A DNA stretch of 5,489 bases from Trichodesmium sp. jk18x7bins.61 (GTDB lineage: Bacteria; Cyanobacteriota; Cyanobacteriia; Cyanobacteriales; Microcoleaceae). The notes below the pieces were generated by a model. It searched no databases and was not told where the DNA came from. It saw nothing but the letters and a program-made list of their open reading frames with translations. Position 1 is the stretch's first letter; each line of letters opens with the position of its first letter. The DNA is taken from contig JAJEAQ010000727.1 in the NCBI GenBank assembly GCA_022822685.1, positions 1-5,489 of the forward strand. The letters run 5' to 3'. Shown here one piece after another: positions 1-4,729 of the stretch. The translations under genes were made by a program, and so were the position numbers.

Positions 1-144
1 GTTTAGCTTTGCTACATGAATGGCATTATGCATGAGAAATGTGAGAGAGAACTCTCCCGAGACTATAATGAGGGCACTTCTAATTCAGAAGATAGGTTTG
101 CTGTCCACACAGGGTTTAAATATCACCTCAGCTCATACCGCAAT

Positions 145-181
145 CGATTAAAACCCCGCCCTTAAGGGTAGGGTTTTATCG
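145..181. terminator. Strong GC-cored hairpin, possible bidirectional terminator
   Basis: AAAACCCCGCCCTT (150-163) pairs with AAGGGTAGGGTTTT (164-177), with one C/A mismatch and one G-T wobble. If T149 is bulged, CGAT (145-148) also pairs with ATCG (178-181), giving about 18 stem positions. The A-rich and T-rich outer arms around a GC core are the form of a bidirectional intrinsic terminator. No intact gene ends here within the window, so it could instead be the folded end of an IS element. The structure itself is certain, its role is not. Confidence 0.45.
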
Positions 182-182
182 G

Positions 183-227
183 TTTTAGCTTTAGCTAAAA
201 CATGTCGGCGACAGGCTCAAAGAAGAA
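183..227 (+). repeat. Copy of a short dispersed sequence (left copy)
   Basis: AGCTTTAGCTAAA followed by ACATGTCGGCGACAGGCTCAA and then AAGAAT matches, in the same order and orientation, the stretch at about 5126-5175. There the palindrome arm is longer (5120-5149) and the next bases read CATGTGGCGAGGTGGCTCAA. Bases 201-220 are also identical over 20 nt to the reverse complement of 5430-5449. It is therefore a member of a small dispersed repeat family, probably associated with mobile elements. Confidence 0.5.
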
Positions 228-259
228 TCCCACGTTGTCGCGTCAGCGCCACGGAGTGA
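222..259 (+). mobile_element. Possible IS200/IS605-type right end remnant
   Basis: The sequence GAATCCCACG, then GTCGCGTCAGCGCC, then ACGGAGTG resembles the form of cyanobacterial IS200/IS605 right ends: a GAATCC lead, an imperfect subterminal hairpin and a GGAGTG exit. The hairpin can be drawn as CG-TG-CGC against GCG-CA-CG around a GTCA loop, with one bulge and one mismatch. No tnpA or tnpB is visible, so this would be an isolated end. The assignment rests on family resemblance from memory and is weak. Confidence 0.25.
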
Positions 260-401
260 GTATCTCAATAAATATAAAAATCTTAATGTCAAAATATATA
301 GATAAGAAGTTATGTAAATAAACTGTGTCTAAACTTATGAAGGTCAACAATTACATATTAGACAAGTAGGGATATTTGGATAAAGGCCAATAGATAAACA
401 G

Positions 402-596
402 TCATCCTACTTGCACTTTTCCTTTGACTACGGAACGTAATAATCTATTTACAGAACAGCGTTCTTCTTCACTGATAGAATCATCTAACACAGCAGCCAT
501 AAGACCATAACGGTCTGATTGAGTTATATAAAAACTCTCAGCAACAGAAGCCATAATTTCGTTGATGGCGCTGGGGAGTAATTGAACTTGAGGCAT
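402..596 (-). CDS. Small conserved-looking hypothetical protein (64 aa)
   Basis: This is a 64-residue soluble protein with no signal peptide or membrane segment. After a variable N-terminus it has a run of regular helical composition: INEIMASVAESFYITQ (11-26), SDRYGLMAAVLDDS (27-40), and SISEEERCSVNRLLRSVVKG (40-59). The pattern of 'helix, YITQSDRYGLMAA, SEEER, basic helix' recalls small hypothetical proteins seen in Nostoc-type cyanobacteria. It carries no catalytic motif and I do not know its function. The ATG at 596 has a weak AAGG Shine-Dalgarno about nine bases upstream. A second minus-strand mini-ORF (690-812) lies 93 bp upstream and may share its transcript. The stop is TGA, and no terminator is evident downstream. 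I consider it a real gene because of its protein-like composition, which is unlike the AT-rich surroundings. Confidence 0.7.
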   Translation of the reverse strand: MPQVQLLPSAINEIMASVAESFYITQSDRYGLMAAVLDDSISEEERCSVNRLLRSVVKGKVQVG

Positions 597-689
597 GATG
601 ATTAACCTTGAATTCTACAGTTTCATCATCTCTTATATTTTTAGCAATGGTGCTGACTCATAATTAAATCCTTGGGTGATTCTTCAGTA

Positions 690-812
690 TTATCTAAAGT
701 GAGTAATACCAATTACAAAAAACATTGCTTTACTTGAATTCTCTATTAATCGCATATTATTTGCTGGAGTTAATCCATGGTGTTTATTAGCTTTAGCTCT
801 TTTTATCGTCAT
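690..812 (-). CDS. Possible 40-aa small protein
   Basis: A minus-strand frame from ATG (812-810) to TAA reads MTIKRAKANKHHGLTPANNM and then RLIENSSKAMFFVIGITHFR. The basic N-terminus, HHG-TPAN turn and final hydrophobic stretch look more like protein than random AT-rich sequence. An AGGA lies only three bases before the ATG, which is too close for an ideal Shine-Dalgarno. It precedes the 402-596 gene on the same strand. I recognise no family. It could be a genuine small protein, a remnant or chance. Confidence 0.3.
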   Translation of the reverse strand: MTIKRAKANKHHGLTPANNMRLIENSSKAMFFVIGITHFR

Positions 813-850
813 TTGTCCTGGCTTCCATGCATAGTATTACTTTTAAAAAA

Positions 851-859
851 TGGTATAAT
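851..859 (+). promoter_or_regulatory. Candidate extended -10 promoter element
   Basis: TGGTATAAT fits an extended -10 box (TGN-TATAAT) exactly. The -35 position, 17 bp upstream, has no TTGACA-like hexamer. If used, it would give the PEP-CTERM gene a leader of roughly 275 nt to the 1142 start. In AT-rich DNA such matches also arise by chance. Confidence 0.25.
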
Positions 860-974
860 TCACTAACAGTAAAGTAAAGTAGATGAACAAATTTTGTTAC
901 CTATATCATCTTGAATGCTTGCTATCTATAGATTTGATGGAGTATGCGGTTTGCTATCAAAATCTCAACATTTT

Positions 975-990
975 AGTGATACTTGTCACC
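975..990. promoter_or_regulatory. CRP-like inverted repeat GTGA-N6-TCAC
   Basis: AGTGATACTTGTCACC contains a perfect GTGA-N6-TCAC core and differs from the cyanobacterial cAMP receptor consensus TGTGA-N6-TCACA only at the two outermost positions. It lies about 105 bp before the ATG at 1097 and 150 bp before the ATG at 1142, a plausible distance for an activator site of the PEP-CTERM gene. The match is seen directly. Binding by a SyCRP1-type regulator is an inference. Confidence 0.35.
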
Positions 991-1050
991 TACATTAACG
1001 TACTTATGTCACTTCAGTTTGGCTGAATAACTCACTCTATCAAGCTCAAA

Positions 1051-1067
1051 AAAATCACTGTGATTTT
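1051..1067. promoter_or_regulatory. Operator-like palindrome before the PEP-CTERM gene
   Basis: AAAATCAC-T-GTGATTTT is a perfect 8-bp inverted repeat around one base, 29 bp upstream of the ATG at 1097 and 74 bp upstream of the ATG at 1142. Its half-sites (ATCAC/GTGAT) echo those of the CRP-like site at 975-990 but in the opposite arrangement. It could be an operator or a small stem in the mRNA leader. The regulator is unknown. Confidence 0.35.
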
Positions 1068-1141
1068 ACTCATAGATCACCATCAAAACCAAGAAAATGG
1101 GAGATGATAAAAATATAGACAAACAAATCAGGGATCAAAAA

Positions 1142-1786
1142 ATGATTACTAAATACTTCAACCAACTCGCACTCGCTACAGTCGGAACTGGCATGATTAC
1201 TCTGGGTGTTATTACTGGTGCAGAGGCCGCTACTTTTAATGGCGGAATCGAAATCTCCGGCCTAGGCTTTTATCAGACGCTAGAAGGAGCATCCATTGAA
1301 AACTCGACAATCTTATACACAGGTACAGAAGATTTTCAAAGCTGGTCTGGTGTAAGTGTTGGTACAGATGATTTTTCAGATGTTTCTGAAGATAATCCCT
1401 ACGAAAGCTTTTTCACTTTTTCTGATGGTGAAGAAGATTATGCTTTTACTCTCACAAATTTAGAAGCAGAAGATACTAACGGAAATTTTATCACATATAG
1501 CATTACTGAATATATTGAATCTGAAGGAGAGCTTGCTATATTCACAGATTTAGGAGTAGAAGATACTAACGGAGATTCTATCACATATAGCATTACTGGA
1601 TATATTGAAGATGAAGGAGATATTACTGCATTAGGAGGTGTTTTTACGGCTCAACATGGTGATAATTCTTCTTGGTCAGTTTCTCTAGAGACAGTAGATA
1701 TTGAAAAAGCACCTGAAACTTCTACAATATTAGGTTTAATCGGAATCGCTACATTAGGTATGACTGGTTTGAGAAGAAAAGGTTAG
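1142..1786 (+). CDS. Secreted PEP-CTERM surface protein with internal tandem repeat
   Basis: This is a probable exosortase substrate: a secreted, acidic protein carried to the cell surface by an N-terminal signal peptide and a C-terminal sorting anchor. Counted from the ATG at 1142 (214 aa), the signal peptide ends at AEA (27-29) before ATF. The C-terminus has the tripartite PEP-CTERM form: APETS (190-194), a hydrophobic helix ILGLIGIATLGMTGL (196-210) and the basic tail RRKG. The core motif is PET instead of PEP. The mature part is rich in Asp, Glu, Ser and Thr, with two 30-residue repeats (106-135 and 136-165) sharing EDTNG and ITYSIT. An in-frame ATG at 1097 would add a charged 15-residue leader before the signal peptide. 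I prefer 1142 because 'M-x-x-K ... LATVGTGMITLG' is the usual start of such cyanobacterial proteins and an AGGG lies upstream. The exosortase is not in this window. The exact function is unknown. Confidence 0.8.
   Translation: MITKYFNQLALATVGTGMITLGVITGAEAATFNGGIEISGLGFYQTLEGASIENSTILYTGTEDFQSWSGVSVGTDDFSDVSEDNPYESFFTFSDGEEDYAFTLTNLEAEDTNGNFITYSITEYIESEGELAIFTDLGVEDTNGDSITYSITGYIEDEGDITALGGVFTAQHGDNSSWSVSLETVDIEKAPETSTILGLIGIATLGMTGLRRKG
1457..1636 (+). repeat. 90-bp tandem duplication inside the PEP-CTERM gene
   Basis: Two adjacent units (1457-1546 and 1547-1636) are spaced exactly 90 bp apart. Over the first 75 bases they differ at 9 positions by hand alignment, and the last 15 bases have diverged. 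The shared peptide blocks are EDTNG, ITYSIT and YIE-EG. All eight differing codons in the 75-base part change the amino acid, and the 17 unchanged codons are identical in DNA. The unit length is a multiple of three, so the frame is preserved. Confidence 0.9.
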
Positions 1787-1851
1787 GATATAAAAAATCA
1801 CCTCATTGCAGGATTCAAAGCTGTTGGGCAAGGGGAGACCACTACGGTATC

Positions 1852-1968
1852 ATGATCTGCTCAGAGGATAAAAATTGGCACAGACAAGCAAAGCGGACTA
1901 ATGATGCAATTTCTACCGCAGAAACATTAAGAGGTCAATTGATTCGAGTCAACCACCCACAGCAATAA
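1852..1968 (+). CDS. Possible short ORF or gene remnant (38 aa)
   Basis: A plus-strand frame from the ATG at 1852 to TAA reads MICSEDKNWHRQAKRTNDAI and then STAETLRGQLIRVNHPQQ. It stays open upstream of the ATG into the end of the PEP-CTERM gene in another frame (…CWARGDHYGI before the Met). The composition, with KNWHRQAKR and AETLRGQLIRVNHP, looks like the C-terminal helix of a real protein. It may be a remnant or a small gene of its own. No Shine-Dalgarno supports the ATG and I recognise no family. Confidence 0.22.
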   Translation: MICSEDKNWHRQAKRTNDAISTAETLRGQLIRVNHPQQ

Positions 1969-2032
1969 GATAATTATCCTACTTAATAAGGTATATCACA
2001 ACCATCAGGGGGGGTTGTAAAAGGGGAGTGCT

Positions 2033-2058
2033 TACCCATCCGTCTACAGGGTGGGGTA
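2033..2058. other. Intergenic stem-loop
   Basis: TACCCATCC (2033-2041) pairs with GGGTGGGGTA (2049-2058) around a 7-base loop, with one bulged G and one T-G wobble. It follows the PEP-CTERM gene by about 250 bp and is not followed by a T tract, so a simple terminator role is doubtful. A smaller hairpin, ACAACC/GGTTGT, lies at 1998-2018. The rest of 1969-2150 shows nothing I can interpret. Confidence 0.25.
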
Positions 2059-2153
2059 GTTCATGAGTAGCTAAAGGAAGGATTGAGGGGTGAGGATTAT
2101 AGCGGTTTTCATCAATATAGACCACAATTATCAGTACTATGACTCCTCAAATT

Positions 2154-2297
2154 TTAGGTATACTTACTGCTGTTTTTGTAGTCTACCTTTGTGAAATCCG
2201 CCATAATGCCAGGTTCTTCCCACGGAATTCCTCCAATTTCTTCCTCAAACAATGTTTCATAAATACCCACTCGGTAGGAATTTACAGCGCTTTTCAT
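2154..2297 (-). CDS. Possible 47-aa small protein or fragment
   Basis: A minus-strand frame from ATG (2297-2295) to TAA reads MKSAVNSYRVGIYETLFEEE, then IGGIPWEEPGIMADFTKVDY and KNSSKYT. The block GIYETLFEEEIGGIPWEEPGI has the composition of a folded protein, unlike the opposite-strand frame over the same bases. An in-frame TGA lies eight codons upstream (2321-2319), so it cannot extend far, and there is no clear Shine-Dalgarno. It could be a small gene or the relic of a larger one whose start was replaced by the repeat at 2303-2338. It sits downstream of the hydrolase gene on the same strand (77 bp), so read-through could express it. Family not recognised. Confidence 0.3.
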   Translation of the reverse strand: MKSAVNSYRVGIYETLFEEEIGGIPWEEPGIMADFTKVDYKNSSKYT

Positions 2298-2302
2298 ATT
2301 TA

Positions 2303-2338
2303 TGGGTTTTGTTTGCTTTCATTTTGTTCAACCCAACC
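2303..2338. repeat. Diverged GGTTGGGTT...AACCCA intergenic repeat
   Basis: On the minus strand, GGTTGGGTTGAACAAAATGA leads to AAAACCCA, so TGGGTT and AACCCA form an inverted pair. It resembles the short palindromic 'TTGGGTT…AACCCAA' elements scattered between cyanobacterial genes. It lies just past the 3' end of the hydrolase gene. The resemblance is from memory and this copy is degenerate. Confidence 0.35.
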
Positions 2339-2374
2339 TACTATGCTCCTTTCGATGCTTTAGCGTCGGGAGCA

Positions 2375-3886
2375 TCAAAACTTCTGTAAACGGCAAGATT
2401 TCCGCTCGCGGGTTTCTTCGATATTGTGCCAGTCGTAGGAAAAATGACTAATAGAGTTAATCTCAGGAGCCGCTCTTCTAACAGCTTGCATTTGTATTTC
2501 TAAGGAAGGGCGGCCTGTAAAAGGTTGTCCCCAAACTCCAGCGATCGCAGGCACAACAGCCACTCCACTAGGTTTCATACTCAAAACTCTCTTCAACTTA
2601 GAAACTATACAACTAGGATCGCGATCGCCACAAGTAGCATAAGCCATTGGATGCCATTCCATCCAAGTAGGAAATTGATCCCAAGGTTGAAGGCGAGAAT
2701 CGAAGCCATCCTGGCGTATTCTGCCATTACCACCCGGGAAAAACACAGCACCAGCAGCAACACTTCTTTGTTGTACTGGTTGAGTCGCCACCTTGAGAAA
2801 GTCCAGTATTCCTTGAGCTGCATGGGCAACACTCAATTCCCACAACTGTTTTCCTGAGCCTCCTTTCGGAAGTCTCCCTGTGGCAGAGGGCGAAAAAAAA
2901 CTTTGCAACTTAGGAGTTTCTGCGTAAGAAGTTTCAGCAATATCCCCAAAAGAAACATACCCTTGATCTAAAAACCGTCTCAGTAGTTTTCTTCCCGCCT
3001 CATTTTCAGCACGTTGCAGCAGGATTTGACGAGAAGCTTGACCATAAATCCATAAATCTTTTACCTCATCTGCCACAGAGTCAGGCCCGACTCCACGCAA
3101 ATAACGAACGTAGTCGAATAAAACTCCTTGAGGTTGGCGTTTGAGTACCTCATCGATCATCACAGCATAATCTTGACGCCCTTGAGGATTGTAAGGATCG
3201 ATGAAAGTATGAAACGCATGACTCGCGCCCAATTGGTTGTGCAAACTGGCGTTATCTGGAATCACATCGAGAGTTGTTTTACCTTTGCCATTGCGGGCTA
3301 AAACTTCTTGGCGGTTAGGTAGTTGAGAATAGGTATAACCAAAATTCATGGTAAATACCCAAGCATAAACTCGTAGACCGCGATCGCGTGCTTTTTTAAT
3401 ACTATCAGCTAATAGGTCTACATTTTCATAACCAGGTACCCGCAGTACAGACGGCCAAACTGTAGGATTATTAGCTGCGGGGAGAAGCACTTGCCCATCA
3501 TAAAAAGCTTCTATATAAACTTGGTTATAGCCTTGATTGACAATATGATCGAGTATTCTATCGATTTCTCCTGGCCTAGCATCACAAGGATATAGTCGCA
3601 ACCAAATACCTTGACTTCTTGGCCAAGTTCTGATGCGACAGTTGTCCACTTGTCTATGATGCTGAATCAGGATATCCTGATATTGTGTTTCTGCATCCTT
3701 ATCTCCTGCTAAGACGGCTTGGCGGAGATTTTCTTTTTCAGCGATCGCTTCTGGTAATAGCCGACAATAAGCATCTGTTTGTATTGGGGCTGGTTTTTGA
3801 GCCCAGACAGCAGGATTTACTCCTAGCAGAGCAAATATAGCACCTAGGAAACTTTGGTAAAAACGTTCTCTAATTTTGAGGTTCAA
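2375..3886 (-). CDS. Secreted family 10-like glycosyl hydrolase (GHL10/DUF187-type)
   Basis: This is a 503-aa exported protein predicted to act on a polysaccharide in the periplasm or at the cell surface. Its substrate is unknown. The signal peptide has a basic start (KIRER), a hydrophobic core LGAIFALLGV and a likely cut after AVWA (residue 29). A linker to about residue 90 precedes a TIM-barrel-like GHL10 domain with the strand motifs GIWLRLYP (93-100), YIEAFYDG (124-131), LRVYAWVF (171-178), FIDPYNP (228-234), GVLFDYVRYL (254-263) and WHPMAYATCGD (411-421). Asp258 in the LFDYVRY motif and Glu126 are candidate active-site acids, by analogy with the family. The C-terminal block ISHFSYDW (479-486) fits the final barrel strand. 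The gene starts at TTG, since the nearby ATG (3893) is in another frame and soon stops. It lies 31 bp downstream of psb27, probably in one transcript. All four HIP1 sites of the window (2541, 2621, 3380, 3741) lie in this gene. No strong terminator follows, only a short GATGCT/AGCATC hairpin at the stop. Confidence 0.88.
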   Translation of the reverse strand: MNLKIRERFYQSFLGAIFALLGVNPAVWAQKPAPIQTDAYCRLLPEAIAEKENLRQAVLAGDKDAETQYQDILIQHHRQVDNCRIRTWPRSQGIWLRLYPCDARPGEIDRILDHIVNQGYNQVYIEAFYDGQVLLPAANNPTVWPSVLRVPGYENVDLLADSIKKARDRGLRVYAWVFTMNFGYTYSQLPNRQEVLARNGKGKTTLDVIPDNASLHNQLGASHAFHTFIDPYNPQGRQDYAVMIDEVLKRQPQGVLFDYVRYLRGVGPDSVADEVKDLWIYGQASRQILLQRAENEAGRKLLRRFLDQGYVSFGDIAETSYAETPKLQSFFSPSATGRLPKGGSGKQLWELSVAHAAQGILDFLKVATQPVQQRSVAAGAVFFPGGNGRIRQDGFDSRLQPWDQFPTWMEWHPMAYATCGDRDPSCIVSKLKRVLSMKPSGVAVVPAIAGVWGQPFTGRPSLEIQMQAVRRAAPEINSISHFSYDWHNIEETRERKSCRLQKF

Positions 3887-3892
3887 GATTCA

Positions 3893-3897
3893 TCCTA
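3893..3897 (-). promoter_or_regulatory. Shine-Dalgarno that fixes the TTG start of the hydrolase
   Basis: On the minus strand TAGGA is followed by the 6-base spacer TGAATC and then TTG. This is good spacing for initiation at TTG (3886-3884). The ATG overlapping the spacer opens a frame that stops within eight codons. Confidence 0.6.
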
Positions 3898-3917
3898 CAA
3901 ATATGCAACACTAAAGA

Positions 3918-4313
3918 TTAAGCTCCCCGCTTTAAAGCAAGTTCTACTTGCCTAAATTCTTGCTCTAAGCGTTTCTTCAATTTTCCTGGTAAAGGACGAT
4001 TTGGATAGGAACTGTAATGTCCAGCTAAAGAGTTAAGAGCAGTTCCCATAGTAGTGAATGATAGTAAAGTAGCCACAGAATTATCACGTCGATAGGGAGA
4101 GGCATAGTCATTAATTATTTGACGTGCTATTGCTTGAGCTTGACTCTTACTTTCTGTATTCTCTGGTAACTCAATAGCTGTTCTTAAGCTATTGATTAAA
4201 GCTAATGTGTCTTCTCGATAATTACCACTTAATGTTGAGGGATTAGAACAGCCCATCAAACCTATTACACAAACTAAAACTAAAGCTAATAGACGAGAAA
4301 TAAAAAGTTTCAT
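3918..4313 (-). CDS. psb27: Photosystem II assembly lipoprotein Psb27
   Basis: Psb27 is a thylakoid-lumen lipoprotein that binds the CP43 side of immature or repairing photosystem II before the manganese cluster and extrinsic proteins are fitted. The 131-aa length matches the family. Residues 1-21 form a lipoprotein signal with lipobox LMGC, so Cys22 would be lipidated and N-terminal in the mature protein. The rest fits the four-helix bundle: YREDTLALINSLRTAIELP (32-50), the QAQAIARQIINDY helix (58-70), the family-typical YASPYRRD (70-77), TTMGTALNSLAGHY and the basic C-terminal helix LKKRLEQEFRQVELALKRG. I place the start at ATG 4313 because it gives the complete signal. There is no clear Shine-Dalgarno (AATTTCT precedes it). 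The glycosyl-hydrolase-like gene begins 31 bp downstream. I see no frameshift or missing key element. Confidence 0.93.
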   Translation of the reverse strand: MKLFISRLLALVLVCVIGLMGCSNPSTLSGNYREDTLALINSLRTAIELPENTESKSQAQAIARQIINDYASPYRRDNSVATLLSFTTMGTALNSLAGHYSSYPNRPLPGKLKKRLEQEFRQVELALKRGA

Positions 4314-4383
4314 AGAAATTTTTAACTATGGAAACTGACTTGAATTATTGATTCTTCAATAGAAGAGCTTAACTTAAGATTTT

Positions 4384-4389
4384 AGTATA
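4384..4389 (-). promoter_or_regulatory. Candidate -10 box for the psb27 transcript
   Basis: TATACT on the minus strand lies 70 bp before the psb27 ATG. No convincing -35 hexamer is seen at 17 bp. It is the best sigma-70-like hexamer I find close to the gene. The stretch 4390-4450 is otherwise AT-rich and unremarkable. Confidence 0.22.
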
Positions 4390-4493
4390 ACTAATCTCCC
4401 CAAAAATTATTACTTACTATAGTTTTTCCTTTTTGTCAAATAATTCTTGTTTGATTATGTCCGCTTAACTACTGATTGGTTTGTAGTTTGGCT

Positions 4494-4716
4494 TTATATC
4501 ATGTCCGGATCATTAGTGATAAAAAACATCGGATTGACAACTAAGAGAGAAACACTTCCTTTAGACTCTAATATCATGTCCAGGTAATTAGTGATAAATA
4601 AAATTATAGGATTGATAATTAGGGGACAAACACCTCCTAAGGTCTATAATTTATCCCTCCCTCCTGACTACTGACTACTTTATTTATTTATACATATTCA
4701 ACCGGACATGATATTA
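4494..4716. repeat. ATATCATGTCC repeats: tandem pair plus inverted copy (MITE-like)
   Basis: Two direct units begin at 4496 and 4571, 75 bp apart. Both open with ATATCATGTCC, then ATTAGTGATAAA, and later GGATTGA, AACAC-TCCT and GTCTATA-like or ACTCTA tails. A weaker match, ATTATGTCCGCTTAACTAC, starts at 4455. An inverted copy CCGGACATGATATTA closes the region at 4702-4716. The segments 4569-4716 or 4494-4716 are thus flanked by inverted ~15-bp ends, as in a miniature inverted-repeat element, but I see no target duplication. The block lies between the psb27 promoter region and the IS1 remnant. It contains no ORF of note. Confidence 0.55.
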
Positions 4717-4729
4717 GCCCTCTAATTTC

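Larger units (their letters stand above)
1..260. other. Left-edge non-coding region with mobile-element-like structures
   Basis: No gene is recognised here. A plus-strand frame from the ATG at 16 runs 49 codons and ends at 163-165 inside a strong hairpin (its last residues read RNRLKPRP), but I cannot match it to a family. The region then packs together the hairpin at 145-181, a stem-loop TTTTAGC-TTTA-GCTAAAA at 183-200, the 20-bp dispersed sequence at 201-220 and a second imperfect hairpin around 231-251. This density of small structures looks like the decayed end of a transposable element, possibly downstream of a lost tnpB. That identity is an inference. Bases 260-401 are AT-rich and I see nothing in them. 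Confidence 0.3.

Noticed and set aside
326..364. TGTCTAA…TTAGACA inverted pair downstream of the 402-596 gene
   Set aside because: Only seven paired bases around a 25-nt loop in AT-rich DNA, with no T tract.
883..1026. 47-codon plus-strand frame downstream of the TATAAT box
   Set aside because: Cys/Leu/Tyr-rich without domain or ribosome site. It overlaps the CRP-like element, so chance is more likely.
2139..2363. Plus-strand open frame of 74 codons with a hydrophobic start
   Set aside because: No Shine-Dalgarno, no recognisable domain, random-looking composition. It overlaps a more protein-like minus-strand frame and a repeat, and runs up to the end of the hydrolase gene.
2354..2376. GATGCT…AGCATC hairpin at the hydrolase stop codon as a terminator
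   Set aside because: The stem is only 6 bp with an 11-base loop, overlaps the stop codon and has no T tract on the minus strand.
2525..2857. Open frames on both strands within the hydrolase gene (2525-2857 plus, 2605-2832 minus)
   Set aside because: They lie entirely inside a well-supported coding sequence in other frames and show no domain of their own.
4455..4716. CRISPR array suggested by the repeated ATATCATGTCC blocks
   Set aside because: The units differ from each other along their whole length, the spacing is irregular, one copy is inverted, and there are no uniform repeats or cas genes.
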